Assembly: GCA_902599665.1 (NCBI GenBank)
Contig: CACKGK010000004.1
Location: 45,664-109,663, forward strand
DNA: 64,000 bases
DNA from: an uncultured Pelagibacteraceae bacterium
GTDB taxonomy: Bacteria; Pseudomonadota; Alphaproteobacteria; Pelagibacterales; Pelagibacteraceae
Direction of reading: 5' to 3'
A program made the translations under genes and the position numbers. This document shows, piece by piece, positions 1 to 9,672 of this stretch. The notes under the pieces are model-generated. The model searched no databases, had not been told where the DNA came from, and worked only from the letters and a program-made list of their open reading frames with translations. Numbering within the stretch: position 1 is the stretch's first letter; each line of letters begins with the position of its first letter.

Positions 1-2
1 AT

Positions 3-887
3 CTAATATTGAAAAAGAAAAAAAATAATTTACCGGACAGAACAATTCAATATTCGAATCCAAGACAACCAGCAACGTATTGTAGAAATGTTGGTAGACG
101 TAGAAGATGGGAATTTGCAATTAAGAAAAATCATAGTGATAAAAAAGTTTTATCAGAAAATTATATTTGGAATTTTCTAAAACCTTGGCTAAATAAAAGT
201 GATGCAATTATTGAGAGAAAAACAATTTATACATTTGAATCTGCTATTGCTAGAAAATGGCGAAAAGGTAGAGTTTTTATAGCTGGTGATGCCGCTCATT
301 TAATGCCACCATTTATGGGTCAAGGAATGTGTGCTGGAATTAGGGATGCATCAAATTTAGCATGGAAAATTGCCACCTGTATAAGAAATAAATTAAATGA
401 AACACTTTTAAACACATATCAATCAGAAAGGTCACTCAATGTTAAAGAATATATTGAAACTACTATGAGGATGGGAGAATTTGTAAATGCTGTCGAGTCC
501 ATTCAAATAACTGACAATATAAAGTCTGATAACAAAGGCGTTAAAAGTATGCAGTCAATTAAGCCTAAACTAGGTAAAGGTTTAGGCAACCTAAAGGATA
601 AAAATAGAGGAAAAACTTTTCCTCAATTCAAACTTAATAATAATAAAAACCTAGATGATTTTTTTTCAAAAAAAGGAATGATGATTTTATCTTCAGTAAT
701 AAATCCCAAAAACTCAAAAAATTACTCTTTATTGAGAGCAAAGAATTTGAGCAATGTATCAAAATATTTAAAAAATATTAATTCAAAAGCTATTTTAGTA
801 AGACCAGATAGATTTATTTTAGCTTCAGCTAGATCAAATAAAGAAGTTAGCTTATTATTAAAAAAATATTCTTCGATTTTACGATAA
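3..887 (+). CDS. FAD-dependent aromatic-ring hydroxylase (MhpA/PheA-type), C-terminal part, 5' end outside window
   Basis: GDAAHLMPPFMGQGMCAGIRDASNLAWK FAD-binding motif; frame is open to the window edge. Confidence 0.8.
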   Translation, partial: LILKKKKNNLPDRTIQYSNPRQPATYCRNVGRRRRWEFAIKKNHSDKKVLSENYIWNFLKPWLNKSDAIIERKTIYTFESAIARKWRKGRVFIAGDAAHLMPPFMGQGMCAGIRDASNLAWKIATCIRNKLNETLLNTYQSERSLNVKEYIETTMRMGEFVNAVESIQITDNIKSDNKGVKSMQSIKPKLGKGLGNLKDKNRGKTFPQFKLNNNKNLDDFFSKKGMMILSSVINPKNSKNYSLLRAKNLSNVSKYLKNINSKAILVRPDRFILASARSNKEVSLLLKKYSSILR

Positions 888-1664
888 CTTGAACATTTCA
901 TTTACAGCTAATATTTTTGAATGATTGTTTGGAGCAATTTCTCCATTCGGCATATATAAGGAATTTTCAAATCCTACTCTAATTTTACCACCTAGGCTTA
1001 TAGCTTTTTCTAAACAAATCATTTCTTCTTTTGCAAAAGCGCATATTGACCAATCTAAATTAACATTATTATCTTTCATTACTTTTAAGAATTCTGGAAT
1101 TTTTTCTGGATAACTAATTTTACCTGTGTAATGACCAATTACAAATAAACACCAAGCTCCTTCAATTGGAATTTCTGCTTTATTTAAAAGGTTCACTAAT
1201 AAGTCTACATCCTGTGGATTATACAAAATATGCTGTATTTTAGTTCCTGCTTCTGTCAAATATTTATATAATTTTATATCTTCCTCGTTTGGGTTTCTGG
1301 AAGGTATTAATTCAGCTGTACCAATTGATGTCCCTGGAGGAGTTACATCATATGCAAGTTTCCTCATTTCTTCAGGAGAATATTTTCCGACTGCTTCAGT
1401 AGTGACCTGAATATGCATTTTAGGAACCTGGTACTCTAATTCATTTAATGCTTCTTTATATAATCCAGCATCCAAAACATGTTCTCCTTTATTATTTCTT
1501 ACATGTAGATGAATAGCTCCTGCTCCAGCTTTAAAACAGTTTTTAGCAACTTCAACAGTTTCCTTAATTGTTAAGGGAACTTCTGGGTGATCTTTCTTGA
1601 CTTTTCTTGCTCCATTTGGAGCTACCATTAAGTTTGGTAATTTATCTGGTTGAAAAAAAGACAT
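879..1664 (-). CDS. beta-keto acid cleavage enzyme (BKACE, DUF849)
   Basis: PNGARKVKKDHPEVPLT, AGAGAIHLHVRN and GTAELIPSRNP motifs of the BKACE family. Confidence 0.85.
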   Translation of the reverse strand: MSFFQPDKLPNLMVAPNGARKVKKDHPEVPLTIKETVEVAKNCFKAGAGAIHLHVRNNKGEHVLDAGLYKEALNELEYQVPKMHIQVTTEAVGKYSPEEMRKLAYDVTPPGTSIGTAELIPSRNPNEEDIKLYKYLTEAGTKIQHILYNPQDVDLLVNLLNKAEIPIEGAWCLFVIGHYTGKISYPEKIPEFLKVMKDNNVNLDWSICAFAKEEMICLEKAISLGGKIRVGFENSLYMPNGEIAPNNHSKILAVNEMFKLS

Positions 1665-1709
1665 AAATTCAATCTAATAAAAATTAAAAAACTAGTATAC
1701 TTAAATAAT

Positions 1710-2339
1710 ATGAATTCATCAAAAAAAGAAGTTATTAAATTTGCCAAAATGCTTAACGATAAAAAACTATCAGCATTAAGATCTGGTAATATTTCATTAA
1801 GATATAAAAATGGTTTTTTAATAACTCCTTCAGGACAAAAATACTCTTCATTAAAAGCAAAGGATATTGTTTTTATAAACCTTCATGGAGATTATAATAA
1901 ACATCAAAAACCATCATCTGAATGGAGATTTCATCAAGATATATATATTTCAAAAAAAAAAGCTAAAGCGATTGTTCATTCTCACTCTATAAATGCAACA
2001 GCATTATCAACTCACAAGAAGAAAATACCTCCATTTCACTATATGGTGGCTTTAGCAGGGGGTATAGATATAAAGTGTGCAAAGTATGCAACTTATGGAA
2101 CTCGAGAGTTGTCAAAAAATATTCTTAAAGCCTTAAAAAATAGATCAGCATGTTTAATAGCAAATCATGGACAAATTGCATTTGGAAGAAGTCTAGAGGA
2201 TGCATTTGAACTTGCCGAGGAAGTTGACAATCTTGCCAAACAATATATCAAAGCTCTTGTTTTAGGGCAGCCAAAACTTTTAAGTTTAAATGAAATGAAA
2301 AAAGTTTTATCTAAAAGTAAAACGTATAAAAGAACTTAG
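1710..2339 (+). CDS. class II aldolase/adducin family protein
   Basis: SGNISLRYKNGFLITPSG, HSHSINATALS, ANHGQIAFG motifs; ATG at 1710 preferred over ORF start 1650. Confidence 0.85.
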   Translation: MNSSKKEVIKFAKMLNDKKLSALRSGNISLRYKNGFLITPSGQKYSSLKAKDIVFINLHGDYNKHQKPSSEWRFHQDIYISKKKAKAIVHSHSINATALSTHKKKIPPFHYMVALAGGIDIKCAKYATYGTRELSKNILKALKNRSACLIANHGQIAFGRSLEDAFELAEEVDNLAKQYIKALVLGQPKLLSLNEMKKVLSKSKTYKRT

Positions 2340-2340
2340 T

Positions 2341-3384
2341 ATGAATACAAAAGTTGGTGAACATATTACACTTGATATTATAGGCACTAATAAAGAGTAT
2401 GATCCCGTTTTTTTTGAAAAATTAGTTTACAAGATTGCAAAAATTGCAAAAGTAACAGTATTAGAAATATCTAAATATAAATTTGAACCACAGGGATTTA
2501 CTCTAGTTGCGCTTCTTGCTGAAAGTCACATCAGTTTTCATACCTTTCCCGAAAAAGGTATTATTAGTTTTGACTTTTTTACATGTGCAAAAATTTCACC
2601 ATCAGTAGCAATAAATGTAATTAAAGAAGAAATTGAACATAGTAGAATAGTTAAAAAAGAATTTAATAGAGATACAGTTGATCTTTATCATGACATTTAT
2701 AGCTCGCCAGGTTTAAAAAAATCATATGTAGTAAATAAAGTGTTAGAAAATTTTAAATCAAATGTTGGACAGCATATTGAAATATTAGAATTAGAACAAT
2801 TTGGAAAAGCATTATTTATAGATAATGAAATTCAAGTAGCTGAAAAAGATGAACATCTTTATAGCTCTACTTTTGTTAATGCTGGATTAGATTTGAACTC
2901 TAATAAGGATAAAGCTGCAATAATTGGTGGAGGTGATGGAGGCGTGGCTAGAGAATGTATATCTAAAAATTTTGGTTTTATTGATTGGTATGAATTAGAC
3001 CCAGAAGTCGTAGATGTATGTGATAAACATCTTGGTAAAATTGGTGATAAAGCAACTGAAAAAAATTCAGTAAAATGTGTTTGGGGAGATGCATTTGAAA
3101 GCATCAAATCAGTCAAAGATGATACATATGATCAGATATTTGTTGATCTAAATGATGATCAATATTGCATAGATTTGGCTTCTAAAAATATGCATTCACT
3201 TGTGAGAATTTTAAAACCGAAAGGAGTTATTACTACACAAGTTGGCAGCCAAGATAAAAAACCGAAACAAGTTGAAAGTTGGCTAAATGTATTCAATGAA
3301 AATTTTGGGAATACAAAACTATCAAGAGTTTATATCCCAAGCTTTGATTGTTCTTGGAATTTCTCATCATCTATAAATCATTAA
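2341..3384 (+). CDS. fused S-adenosylmethionine decarboxylase (SpeD-like) and spermidine synthase (SpeE-like)
   Basis: N-terminal ESHISFHTFPEKGIISFDFFTC pyruvoyl-AdoMetDC motif, then GGGDGGVARE aminopropyltransferase motif in one ORF. Confidence 0.88.
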   Translation: MNTKVGEHITLDIIGTNKEYDPVFFEKLVYKIAKIAKVTVLEISKYKFEPQGFTLVALLAESHISFHTFPEKGIISFDFFTCAKISPSVAINVIKEEIEHSRIVKKEFNRDTVDLYHDIYSSPGLKKSYVVNKVLENFKSNVGQHIEILELEQFGKALFIDNEIQVAEKDEHLYSSTFVNAGLDLNSNKDKAAIIGGGDGGVARECISKNFGFIDWYELDPEVVDVCDKHLGKIGDKATEKNSVKCVWGDAFESIKSVKDDTYDQIFVDLNDDQYCIDLASKNMHSLVRILKPKGVITTQVGSQDKKPKQVESWLNVFNENFGNTKLSRVYIPSFDCSWNFSSSINH

Positions 3385-3442
3385 TTTTCTTTTTAATTAC
3401 TAAAATTTGTGAAATAATATTATTTAATATTTTGGAGGTGAA

Positions 3443-4270
3443 ATGAGTAAAATAACTAAATTTGGATTAGGATTATTAATATCTTTATTGTTAACTTTGG
3501 GTGCTAATGCTGGCTCAATAAAGATTGGAACAGAGGGAGCTTATCCCCCTTGGAATTCTAAAGATGCATCAGGAAAACTTATTGGTTTTGAAGTAGAGTT
3601 AGCTAATGCACTGTGTGAGATAATGAAACATAATTGCACAATTGTAGAGCAAGATTGGGATGGGATGATTCCTGCTCTGACTTCAAAGAAATTTGATGCA
3701 ATAATGGCAGGCATGTCGATTACTGCAGAAAGAATGAAAACTATTAACTTCTCACAAGGTTATGCAGATGAGGTAGCATCATTAGCCGTAATGAAAGGTT
3801 CAATTATTGCAAATATGAATACACCTGCAGGAATAAATTTAAGTATTGGTGGATCAGATGTTGATAAGGCACTTAAGACTATAAGCAGTTCTTTATCAGG
3901 GAAAACAGTATGTACACAAATAGGAACCATACATCAAAACTTTTTAGAGTCCGGAGATGTTGGCAAGATTAATCTTAAAACTTACAAAACTCAAGACGAA
4001 GTTAACCTAGATTTAACAAATGGTAGATGCGACGTTGCTTTAGCTGCAGCATCTTCTTTTGATGATTATGCAAAGAAATCAGGTGAGGCAGTTGTTTTAA
4101 CTGGCCCTACTTTTTCTGGTGGAGCATTTGGAAATGGTGTTGGAGTAGGAATCAGAAAAGGAGATTCTAAACTTCTTAATGATTTTAATGCAGCAATTGA
4201 TAAAGCAAGAGATGAAGGAATTATAAGCAAACTAGCCATTAAATGGTTCGGTTTCGATTCTTCTATGTAA
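3443..4270 (+). CDS. polar/basic amino-acid ABC transporter substrate-binding protein
   Basis: signal peptide; GTEGAYPPWNSKDASGKLIGFEVELANAL, DWDGMIPALTSKKFDAIMAGMSIT; strong SD GGAGGTG. Confidence 0.9.
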   Translation: MSKITKFGLGLLISLLLTLGANAGSIKIGTEGAYPPWNSKDASGKLIGFEVELANALCEIMKHNCTIVEQDWDGMIPALTSKKFDAIMAGMSITAERMKTINFSQGYADEVASLAVMKGSIIANMNTPAGINLSIGGSDVDKALKTISSSLSGKTVCTQIGTIHQNFLESGDVGKINLKTYKTQDEVNLDLTNGRCDVALAAASSFDDYAKKSGEAVVLTGPTFSGGAFGNGVGVGIRKGDSKLLNDFNAAIDKARDEGIISKLAIKWFGFDSSM

Positions 4271-4283
4271 ATTATTTTAGATA

Positions 4284-4308
4284 TGGCGACTATAATATAT
4301 AGTCGCCA
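4284..4308 (+). promoter_or_regulatory. intercistronic hairpin between SBP and permease genes (no U-tract)
   Basis: perfect 11-bp inverted repeat TGGCGACTATA-ATA-TATAGTCGCCA. Confidence 0.8.
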
Positions 4309-4314
4309 GTCTAT

Positions 4315-5007
4315 ATGGAACTTCTATCATTTGGAGATAATGGTTGGGGAGATGAGCTTTTCTTTGCAACCCTAATGACAATTGCTGTTTCAATTACAGC
4401 AATGGCAATTGGGTTTTTATTCGCTTTAATTTTTACTCCATTAAAATTATCTAAAAATAAAACATTAAATTTTATTGGTAATTGTTACACTACAATTATT
4501 AGAGGCGTTCCAGAACTATTAGTAATTTATCTATTATTTTTTGGTGGTACAGGAGCTGCTATGTATGTAGCATCCATTTTTGGATACGATGGTTATATCG
4601 AGATAAACTCATTTATAACAGGTGCTCTTGCAATAGGAATTATATCAGGAGCATATTCTACAGAAGTTTTTAGGGGTGCAATATTATCAATTGATAAAGG
4701 TCAATTTGAAGCCTCAAAAGTTTTAGGAATAAAAAAAAGTATTCAATTTTACAAAATTATTTTACCGCAAATGTTGAGGCTATCAATTCCAAACCTTAGC
4801 AATGTTTGGCAAATAACTTTAAAAGATACTTCTTTAATTTCTGTAACAGGATTAGTGGAGATAATGAGGCAATCTTATATTGCCGCTGGTTCAACTAGAG
4901 ACCCTTTATTTTTTTATTCAGTGGCAGCAGTCATATATTTAATGCTTACCTTCTTAAGTATGAAATTAATTAATAAATTAGAAGTAAAATATAGTAAAGG
5001 ATACTGA
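4315..5007 (+). CDS. amino-acid ABC transporter permease (HisQ/OccQ-type)
   Basis: multi-TM; EVFRGAILSIDKGQFEASKVLGIKKSIQFYKIILPQMLRLSIP permease loop. Confidence 0.9.
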   Translation: MELLSFGDNGWGDELFFATLMTIAVSITAMAIGFLFALIFTPLKLSKNKTLNFIGNCYTTIIRGVPELLVIYLLFFGGTGAAMYVASIFGYDGYIEINSFITGALAIGIISGAYSTEVFRGAILSIDKGQFEASKVLGIKKSIQFYKIILPQMLRLSIPNLSNVWQITLKDTSLISVTGLVEIMRQSYIAAGSTRDPLFFYSVAAVIYLMLTFLSMKLINKLEVKYSKGY

Positions 5008-5684
5008 TGGATATAAATTTAATGATTAGCATCTTCCCCAACTTGATAAGTGGTGCAGCTATCACTCTTCAACTTTTAGTAACTTCAATGTTTTTTGGAT
5101 TAATAATAGGTTTTTTTTTTGCAATTTTAAGAATTAATAAAAATTCAATAATTAATAAGTTTGCTTATGGCTATTCTTATTTTTTTAGAGGAACACCTCT
5201 ACTTGTTCAATTATATTTAATATATTATGGATTAGCTAACATAGAGTTATTAAGAAATTCATTTTTTTGGGTAATAATAAAGGAACCATATTGGTGTGCA
5301 ATAATTGCATTTTCTTTAAATACAGGAGCTTATACATCTGAAATATTGAGATCAGCATTTCAGACAATTAAAAAAGGTTATATTGAGGCAGCTAAAAGTT
5401 TAGGTGTAACAAAAAAAATAACGTTTTACAGAATTCAATTACCTATAGCCATAAAACAGTCACTTCCAGCCTATGGAAATGAAATAATATTAATGCTGAA
5501 AGGCACTTCACTTGCAAGCGTTATAACCATCATGGATTTAATGGGTGAAGCTAGAAAAGTAAATGTTTTAACTTTTAAGCCTTTTGAAGCATTTATAACT
5601 GCAGGAATTATTTACTTATTTATTACATTTATAATTCACAATATTATAAAATATTTTGAAAAAAAATATGGATTTCAAACATGA
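5007..5684 (+). CDS. amino-acid ABC transporter permease (HisM/OccM-type)
   Basis: FRGTPLLVQLYLIYYG; EILRSAFQTIKKGYIEAAKSLGVTK permease loop. Confidence 0.9.
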   Translation: MDINLMISIFPNLISGAAITLQLLVTSMFFGLIIGFFFAILRINKNSIINKFAYGYSYFFRGTPLLVQLYLIYYGLANIELLRNSFFWVIIKEPYWCAIIAFSLNTGAYTSEILRSAFQTIKKGYIEAAKSLGVTKKITFYRIQLPIAIKQSLPAYGNEIILMLKGTSLASVITIMDLMGEARKVNVLTFKPFEAFITAGIIYLFITFIIHNIIKYFEKKYGFQT

Positions 5685-6466
5685 AAGTAGCCTGTATTCA
5701 GTTATCTAGTGGGGAAGATTATAATAAAAATTTAAAAGATATTGTAAAATATATTAATCAAGCAATTACAAATAAAGCAGACTTAATAATTACACCAGAA
5801 ACTTCATCATTGATGTCTGCTGACAAAAATAATTTATTTAAATATTCATATGAAATGAAACATGATCCAATAATAAAAAAAGTAAAATTTTTGGCCAAAA
5901 CAAATAAGAAATGGATACTTCTTGGTTCAATGTGTATTAAAGAAAAAAGCAAATTAAGAAATAGATCTATTCTTATTGGACCTACTGGTAAAATAAATAC
6001 CTATTACGATAAAATAAATATGTTTGATGTTAAAGTTTCAAAAAAAGAACAACATAAAGAAAGCAAAGTATTTAAGGCAGGTAAAAAATTGGTATCAGCT
6101 AAATTACCCTGGGGAAAAATAGGTCTTTCAATATGTTATGATTTAAGATTTCCAGAACTTTATAGAAACTTATCAAAAAGAAATCTAAGTTTTATAACTG
6201 TTCCATCTGCATTTACTAAAACAACTGGTCAAAGACATTGGTTGACTTTATTAAAAGCAAGAGCTATAGAAAATTTTTGTTATATTTTCGCTCCTAATCA
6301 AACTGGAAAAAATACGATTAAAAGAGAAACTTTTGGACATACGGTTATTATTTCACCCGATGGTAAAATAATGGCGCTCAAGAAATTTGGAAAAGGAATT
6401 ATCTATTCAAATATAAAGCCAAAAATAGCTATGGATTTGAGAAAAGTTATCCCTAGTATGCTTTAA
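5681..6466 (+). CDS. carbon-nitrogen hydrolase (Nit1/Nit2-like, nitrilase superfamily)
   Basis: Glu-Lys-Cys triad contexts: TPETS, YDKINMFDV, GLSICYDLRFPELYR; VPSAFTKTTGQRHWLTLLKARAIEN. Confidence 0.87.
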   Translation: MKVACIQLSSGEDYNKNLKDIVKYINQAITNKADLIITPETSSLMSADKNNLFKYSYEMKHDPIIKKVKFLAKTNKKWILLGSMCIKEKSKLRNRSILIGPTGKINTYYDKINMFDVKVSKKEQHKESKVFKAGKKLVSAKLPWGKIGLSICYDLRFPELYRNLSKRNLSFITVPSAFTKTTGQRHWLTLLKARAIENFCYIFAPNQTGKNTIKRETFGHTVIISPDGKIMALKKFGKGIIYSNIKPKIAMDLRKVIPSML

Positions 6467-6852
6467 TAATTTGTATATTCCTTAATTTCTTTAATTTTTG
6501 AACCAGTATGATTATTAATATCTAATTTAATTTTAGCTCTTGTATCATTAAGAAAATGTACATCTCTAGACAATCTTATAAAATTTTCTCCAAAATCTGA
6601 ATCTTTTTCACATTTTCTTTTATCATCTTCAATTATCCATAGTTTTGAATTTACATTTTTTAAAGCTGTAAAAAATTTTGCTATTTTTTGATCTATTTTT
6701 ATATTCTTATCTAATTCTTTTTTAAGAACTTCATATTCCTCATTTATAAATTTAAGTTTATTAGAATCTTTAATTCTATCTTTTTTAATTTCAAGAATAG
6801 AGATTTTATCCAAAAGTTCTCCAGCGGATACTTCTACTAAAATTTTATTCAT
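6463..6852 (-). CDS. DUF6165-like hypothetical protein
   Basis: VSAGELLDKISILEIKKDRI N-terminus; next to a GT9 glycosyltransferase. Confidence 0.6.
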   Translation of the reverse strand: MNKILVEVSAGELLDKISILEIKKDRIKDSNKLKFINEEYEVLKKELDKNIKIDQKIAKFFTALKNVNSKLWIIEDDKRKCEKDSDFGENFIRLSRDVHFLNDTRAKIKLDINNHTGSKIKEIKEYTNY

Positions 6853-6884
6853 AAAATTCTATAGTATGTTAAGTTGTTATAAAA

Positions 6885-7826
6885 ATGTCAAACATTCTTA
6901 TAATTAAGCATGGGTCATTGGGAGATATAGCTCAGGCAAGTGGAGCAATTCAAGATATTTCTGATTTTCACAAAAATGATAAAATCTATTTATTAACATC
7001 AGAGCCTTTCATTGATCTTTTCAAAAAAAATCCATATTTAGAGGACATAATTTTGGATAAGAGATTATCAAGATTTAATCTGATTTATTTATTTAATCTC
7101 ATGCGCAAATTAAAAAAATACAAATTTATAAAAGTTTTTGATTTACAAAATTCCTCAAGATCAAGCTTTTATAAAAGAATACTATTTCCAAGTGCAGATA
7201 ACGCAATTTGGTCATCATCAGAAACAACTTTACCAAAGGATGGGTCAAAAGAGAAATTTGATAAAAATCCTGTTTTAGACAGATTTAAACATCAATTAGA
7301 AACATCTGGAGTTAGTTCTAAATACACAATGTTTCCTGATTTTAATTGGGCTTGTTCCAATATTGAAAATATAAAAAAAGAATTTGATTTAAATAAATAC
7401 ATAATTTTATTTCCTTTTTGCTCTCCACATTTGAAGATTAAAAAATGGCCTAGTTACAATAAACTCATAGATTTAATTAGGGATAAATTTAAAGATGAAT
7501 ATAAAATTATACTAGCCCCAGGTCCAAATGAAATTAATAAGACAAAAGAAATTAATGCTATTCCAATTTTAAAAAAAAACAAATCTTTAGACATCTCTGA
7601 ACTTGCTAAATTAATAAAAGATAGTGCTTTCGTTGTAGCAAATGATACTGGACCTGCTCACATGGCTGCACATTTAAATGTAAAAGGAATAGCTTTATTC
7701 GGTTCTCACACTACAGCATATAAAGTGAGCATAGAGAGAGAAAATTTTAAAGCAATTCAAGTAACAGACTTAAATAAATTATCCCCTGAAAAAGTTTTTG
7801 AATATTTAACAAAATCATTAAAATAA
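6885..7826 (+). CDS. glycosyltransferase family 9 (heptosyltransferase-like)
   Basis: IIKHGSLGDIAQASGAIQDI; VVANDTGPAHMAAHL. Confidence 0.85.
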   Translation: MSNILIIKHGSLGDIAQASGAIQDISDFHKNDKIYLLTSEPFIDLFKKNPYLEDIILDKRLSRFNLIYLFNLMRKLKKYKFIKVFDLQNSSRSSFYKRILFPSADNAIWSSSETTLPKDGSKEKFDKNPVLDRFKHQLETSGVSSKYTMFPDFNWACSNIENIKKEFDLNKYIILFPFCSPHLKIKKWPSYNKLIDLIRDKFKDEYKIILAPGPNEINKTKEINAIPILKKNKSLDISELAKLIKDSAFVVANDTGPAHMAAHLNVKGIALFGSHTTAYKVSIERENFKAIQVTDLNKLSPEKVFEYLTKSLK

Positions 7827-8569
7827 TGGAAATAAATTTCCTTTTTTTTATAAGTGTTGTTCCTGCAATTATTTTGTACGGCATTGCAAAGTCTGGTTTA
7901 GGTGGCTCTATATCATTAATATCAGTCCCATTGATGACAGTTGTAATGTCATTACAGCAGGCATTAGCAATTATTCTACCTATTTTAATTTTTTCAGACA
8001 TGATTGCTGTTTACAGATTTAGAAGAGAGTTTAATTTTAGTATATTGAAAGTAATTGTACCATTTGCTGCAATAGGGATTGTAATTGGTTCCTTAACTTT
8101 CAATCATTTTTCCGAAGATTTACTTAAATTAATAGTTGGAATAATGGGATTTATATTTGCTGGGCACTACTTTCTGTTTAAAAAAGAAAAAACAGTTCCA
8201 GCCAAGCAAAATTTTTTGAAGGGTGCAATTTGTTCATCTATTGCTGGATTTTCTAGTTTTTGTGTTCATGCTGGTGGAACACCTACAAGTCTTTATTTAC
8301 TTCCATTAAGATTGAAAAAAGAAATTTATGTAGGAACCAGAATTATCTTTTTTTGTTGTGTTAATTTAATAAAGCTACCTTTGTATATTTATCTATCGAT
8401 GATGAACTTTGATACTTTATTTCAATCTGTCTCGCTTTTTCCATTGGCTTTAATTGGAATATTTATTGGTTATCAATTGCTTAAAATTATAGAGGAAAAT
8501 TTGTTTTATAATATTATTTATGGATTAATTCTTGTGAGTAGCACAAAGTTAATACTCGATTTTATTTAA
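7826..8569 (+). CDS. TauE/SafE-family sulfite exporter-like membrane protein
   Basis: multi-TM; AKSGLGGSISLISVPLM and GFSSFCVHAGGTPTSLYLLP. Confidence 0.85.
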   Translation: MEINFLFFISVVPAIILYGIAKSGLGGSISLISVPLMTVVMSLQQALAIILPILIFSDMIAVYRFRREFNFSILKVIVPFAAIGIVIGSLTFNHFSEDLLKLIVGIMGFIFAGHYFLFKKEKTVPAKQNFLKGAICSSIAGFSSFCVHAGGTPTSLYLLPLRLKKEIYVGTRIIFFCCVNLIKLPLYIYLSMMNFDTLFQSVSLFPLALIGIFIGYQLLKIIEENLFYNIIYGLILVSSTKLILDFI

Positions 8570-9654
8570 TTCCAATCTTTTTTAATCGAATTATTACCAA
8601 ATTTTTTTAGCAAAAATGGAAGAAAAGCTACGATTATTAATATCCTTAAGAAATGATGATAGCTTACAAAAATTGGATCAATATTATAGGCAACGCTAAT
8701 AACAACCATTTCATGAATTCCTCCTGGTGCAAAACTTAAAAATGTTGGAATAAAATCAAAACCTAAATACTGGAGAAAGTAAGCTGTAATCATCGCAACA
8801 ACAACTAATATTGAGCACACAATTATTCCATGAAAAATATAAAAAAATAATTCTTTAAGTTTTAATCCATTTAATCTACTTCCAAGAGCTGTACCTAAAA
8901 AAATAAATGCTATATTTATTACTGTGTCTGGAAATCTAGAATTAACAATCTCAAAAGTATAAAATAAACCTGATAAAGCCATAGCGCCAACAAGTATAGG
9001 TGAAGGGATATTAAATTTTTTTAACAATTTAGAAAACAAATAACAAATAACTATTAAAAAAATAATTTCTAAAAAATATCTTAAATCGTAAATATTTTCA
9101 TAATTATATCCTGCAATTTCAGAAAATCCTAACTTGCTAATAAATAATATAGGTACAAAACTTACAATAAATATAACTCTTGTAGCCTGAGGAATTAAAA
9201 CTTGTTTATGATTTTCTTTTTTCCCATACTCTAAAAGTGCAGCAGCTATTGGGACAAATGCACCTGGTAGAGCAGCAAGTGTTGCAATAAACTTATCAAA
9301 TTTACAAATTTTAACAAAATAATATCCTGCCAAAATAGTACTCACTATAGTGCAAACAACCATTGCCATAGACGAGAAAATCCATAAATGAATTTTATAT
9401 AATAAAGATACATTTAATGTTCCACCCAAAATAATACCAACCATCAGAAAAACTGGATTGAGTAATTTTGTTGAAAATTCAATTTTAAAATTAGTAAAAG
9501 CAATGCAAAGATTTAAACCTAAAGCACCTAGCAACCAAGGTAAAGGAAGACCAATTAGAGTTCCAATATAACCCCCAATTACTCCAATAATTAAAGCTTT
9601 ATAACTAATGTTAAGTTCATTTAATAATCGTTTAAATGTTATTACGTTTAACAT
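8566..9654 (-). CDS. AbrB-family (ammonia monooxygenase-like) membrane protein
   Basis: duplicated TM module; GTLIGLPLPWLLGALGLNLC and LSFAPGGIHEMVVISVA. Confidence 0.8.
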   Translation of the reverse strand: MLNVITFKRLLNELNISYKALIIGVIGGYIGTLIGLPLPWLLGALGLNLCIAFTNFKIEFSTKLLNPVFLMVGIILGGTLNVSLLYKIHLWIFSSMAMVVCTIVSTILAGYYFVKICKFDKFIATLAALPGAFVPIAAALLEYGKKENHKQVLIPQATRVIFIVSFVPILFISKLGFSEIAGYNYENIYDLRYFLEIIFLIVICYLFSKLLKKFNIPSPILVGAMALSGLFYTFEIVNSRFPDTVINIAFIFLGTALGSRLNGLKLKELFFYIFHGIIVCSILVVVAMITAYFLQYLGFDFIPTFLSFAPGGIHEMVVISVAYNIDPIFVSYHHFLRILIIVAFLPFLLKKFGNNSIKKDWN

Positions 9655-9672
9655 ATAAGTGATAAATCCTCA

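Noticed and set aside
5681-6466. N-carbamoylputrescine amidase (AguB), which would link to the polyamine fusion gene
   Set aside because: The VPSAFTKTTGQRHWLTLLKARAIEN context and YDKINMFDV look like Nit1/Nit2-type enzymes rather than AguB; proximity alone is not enough.
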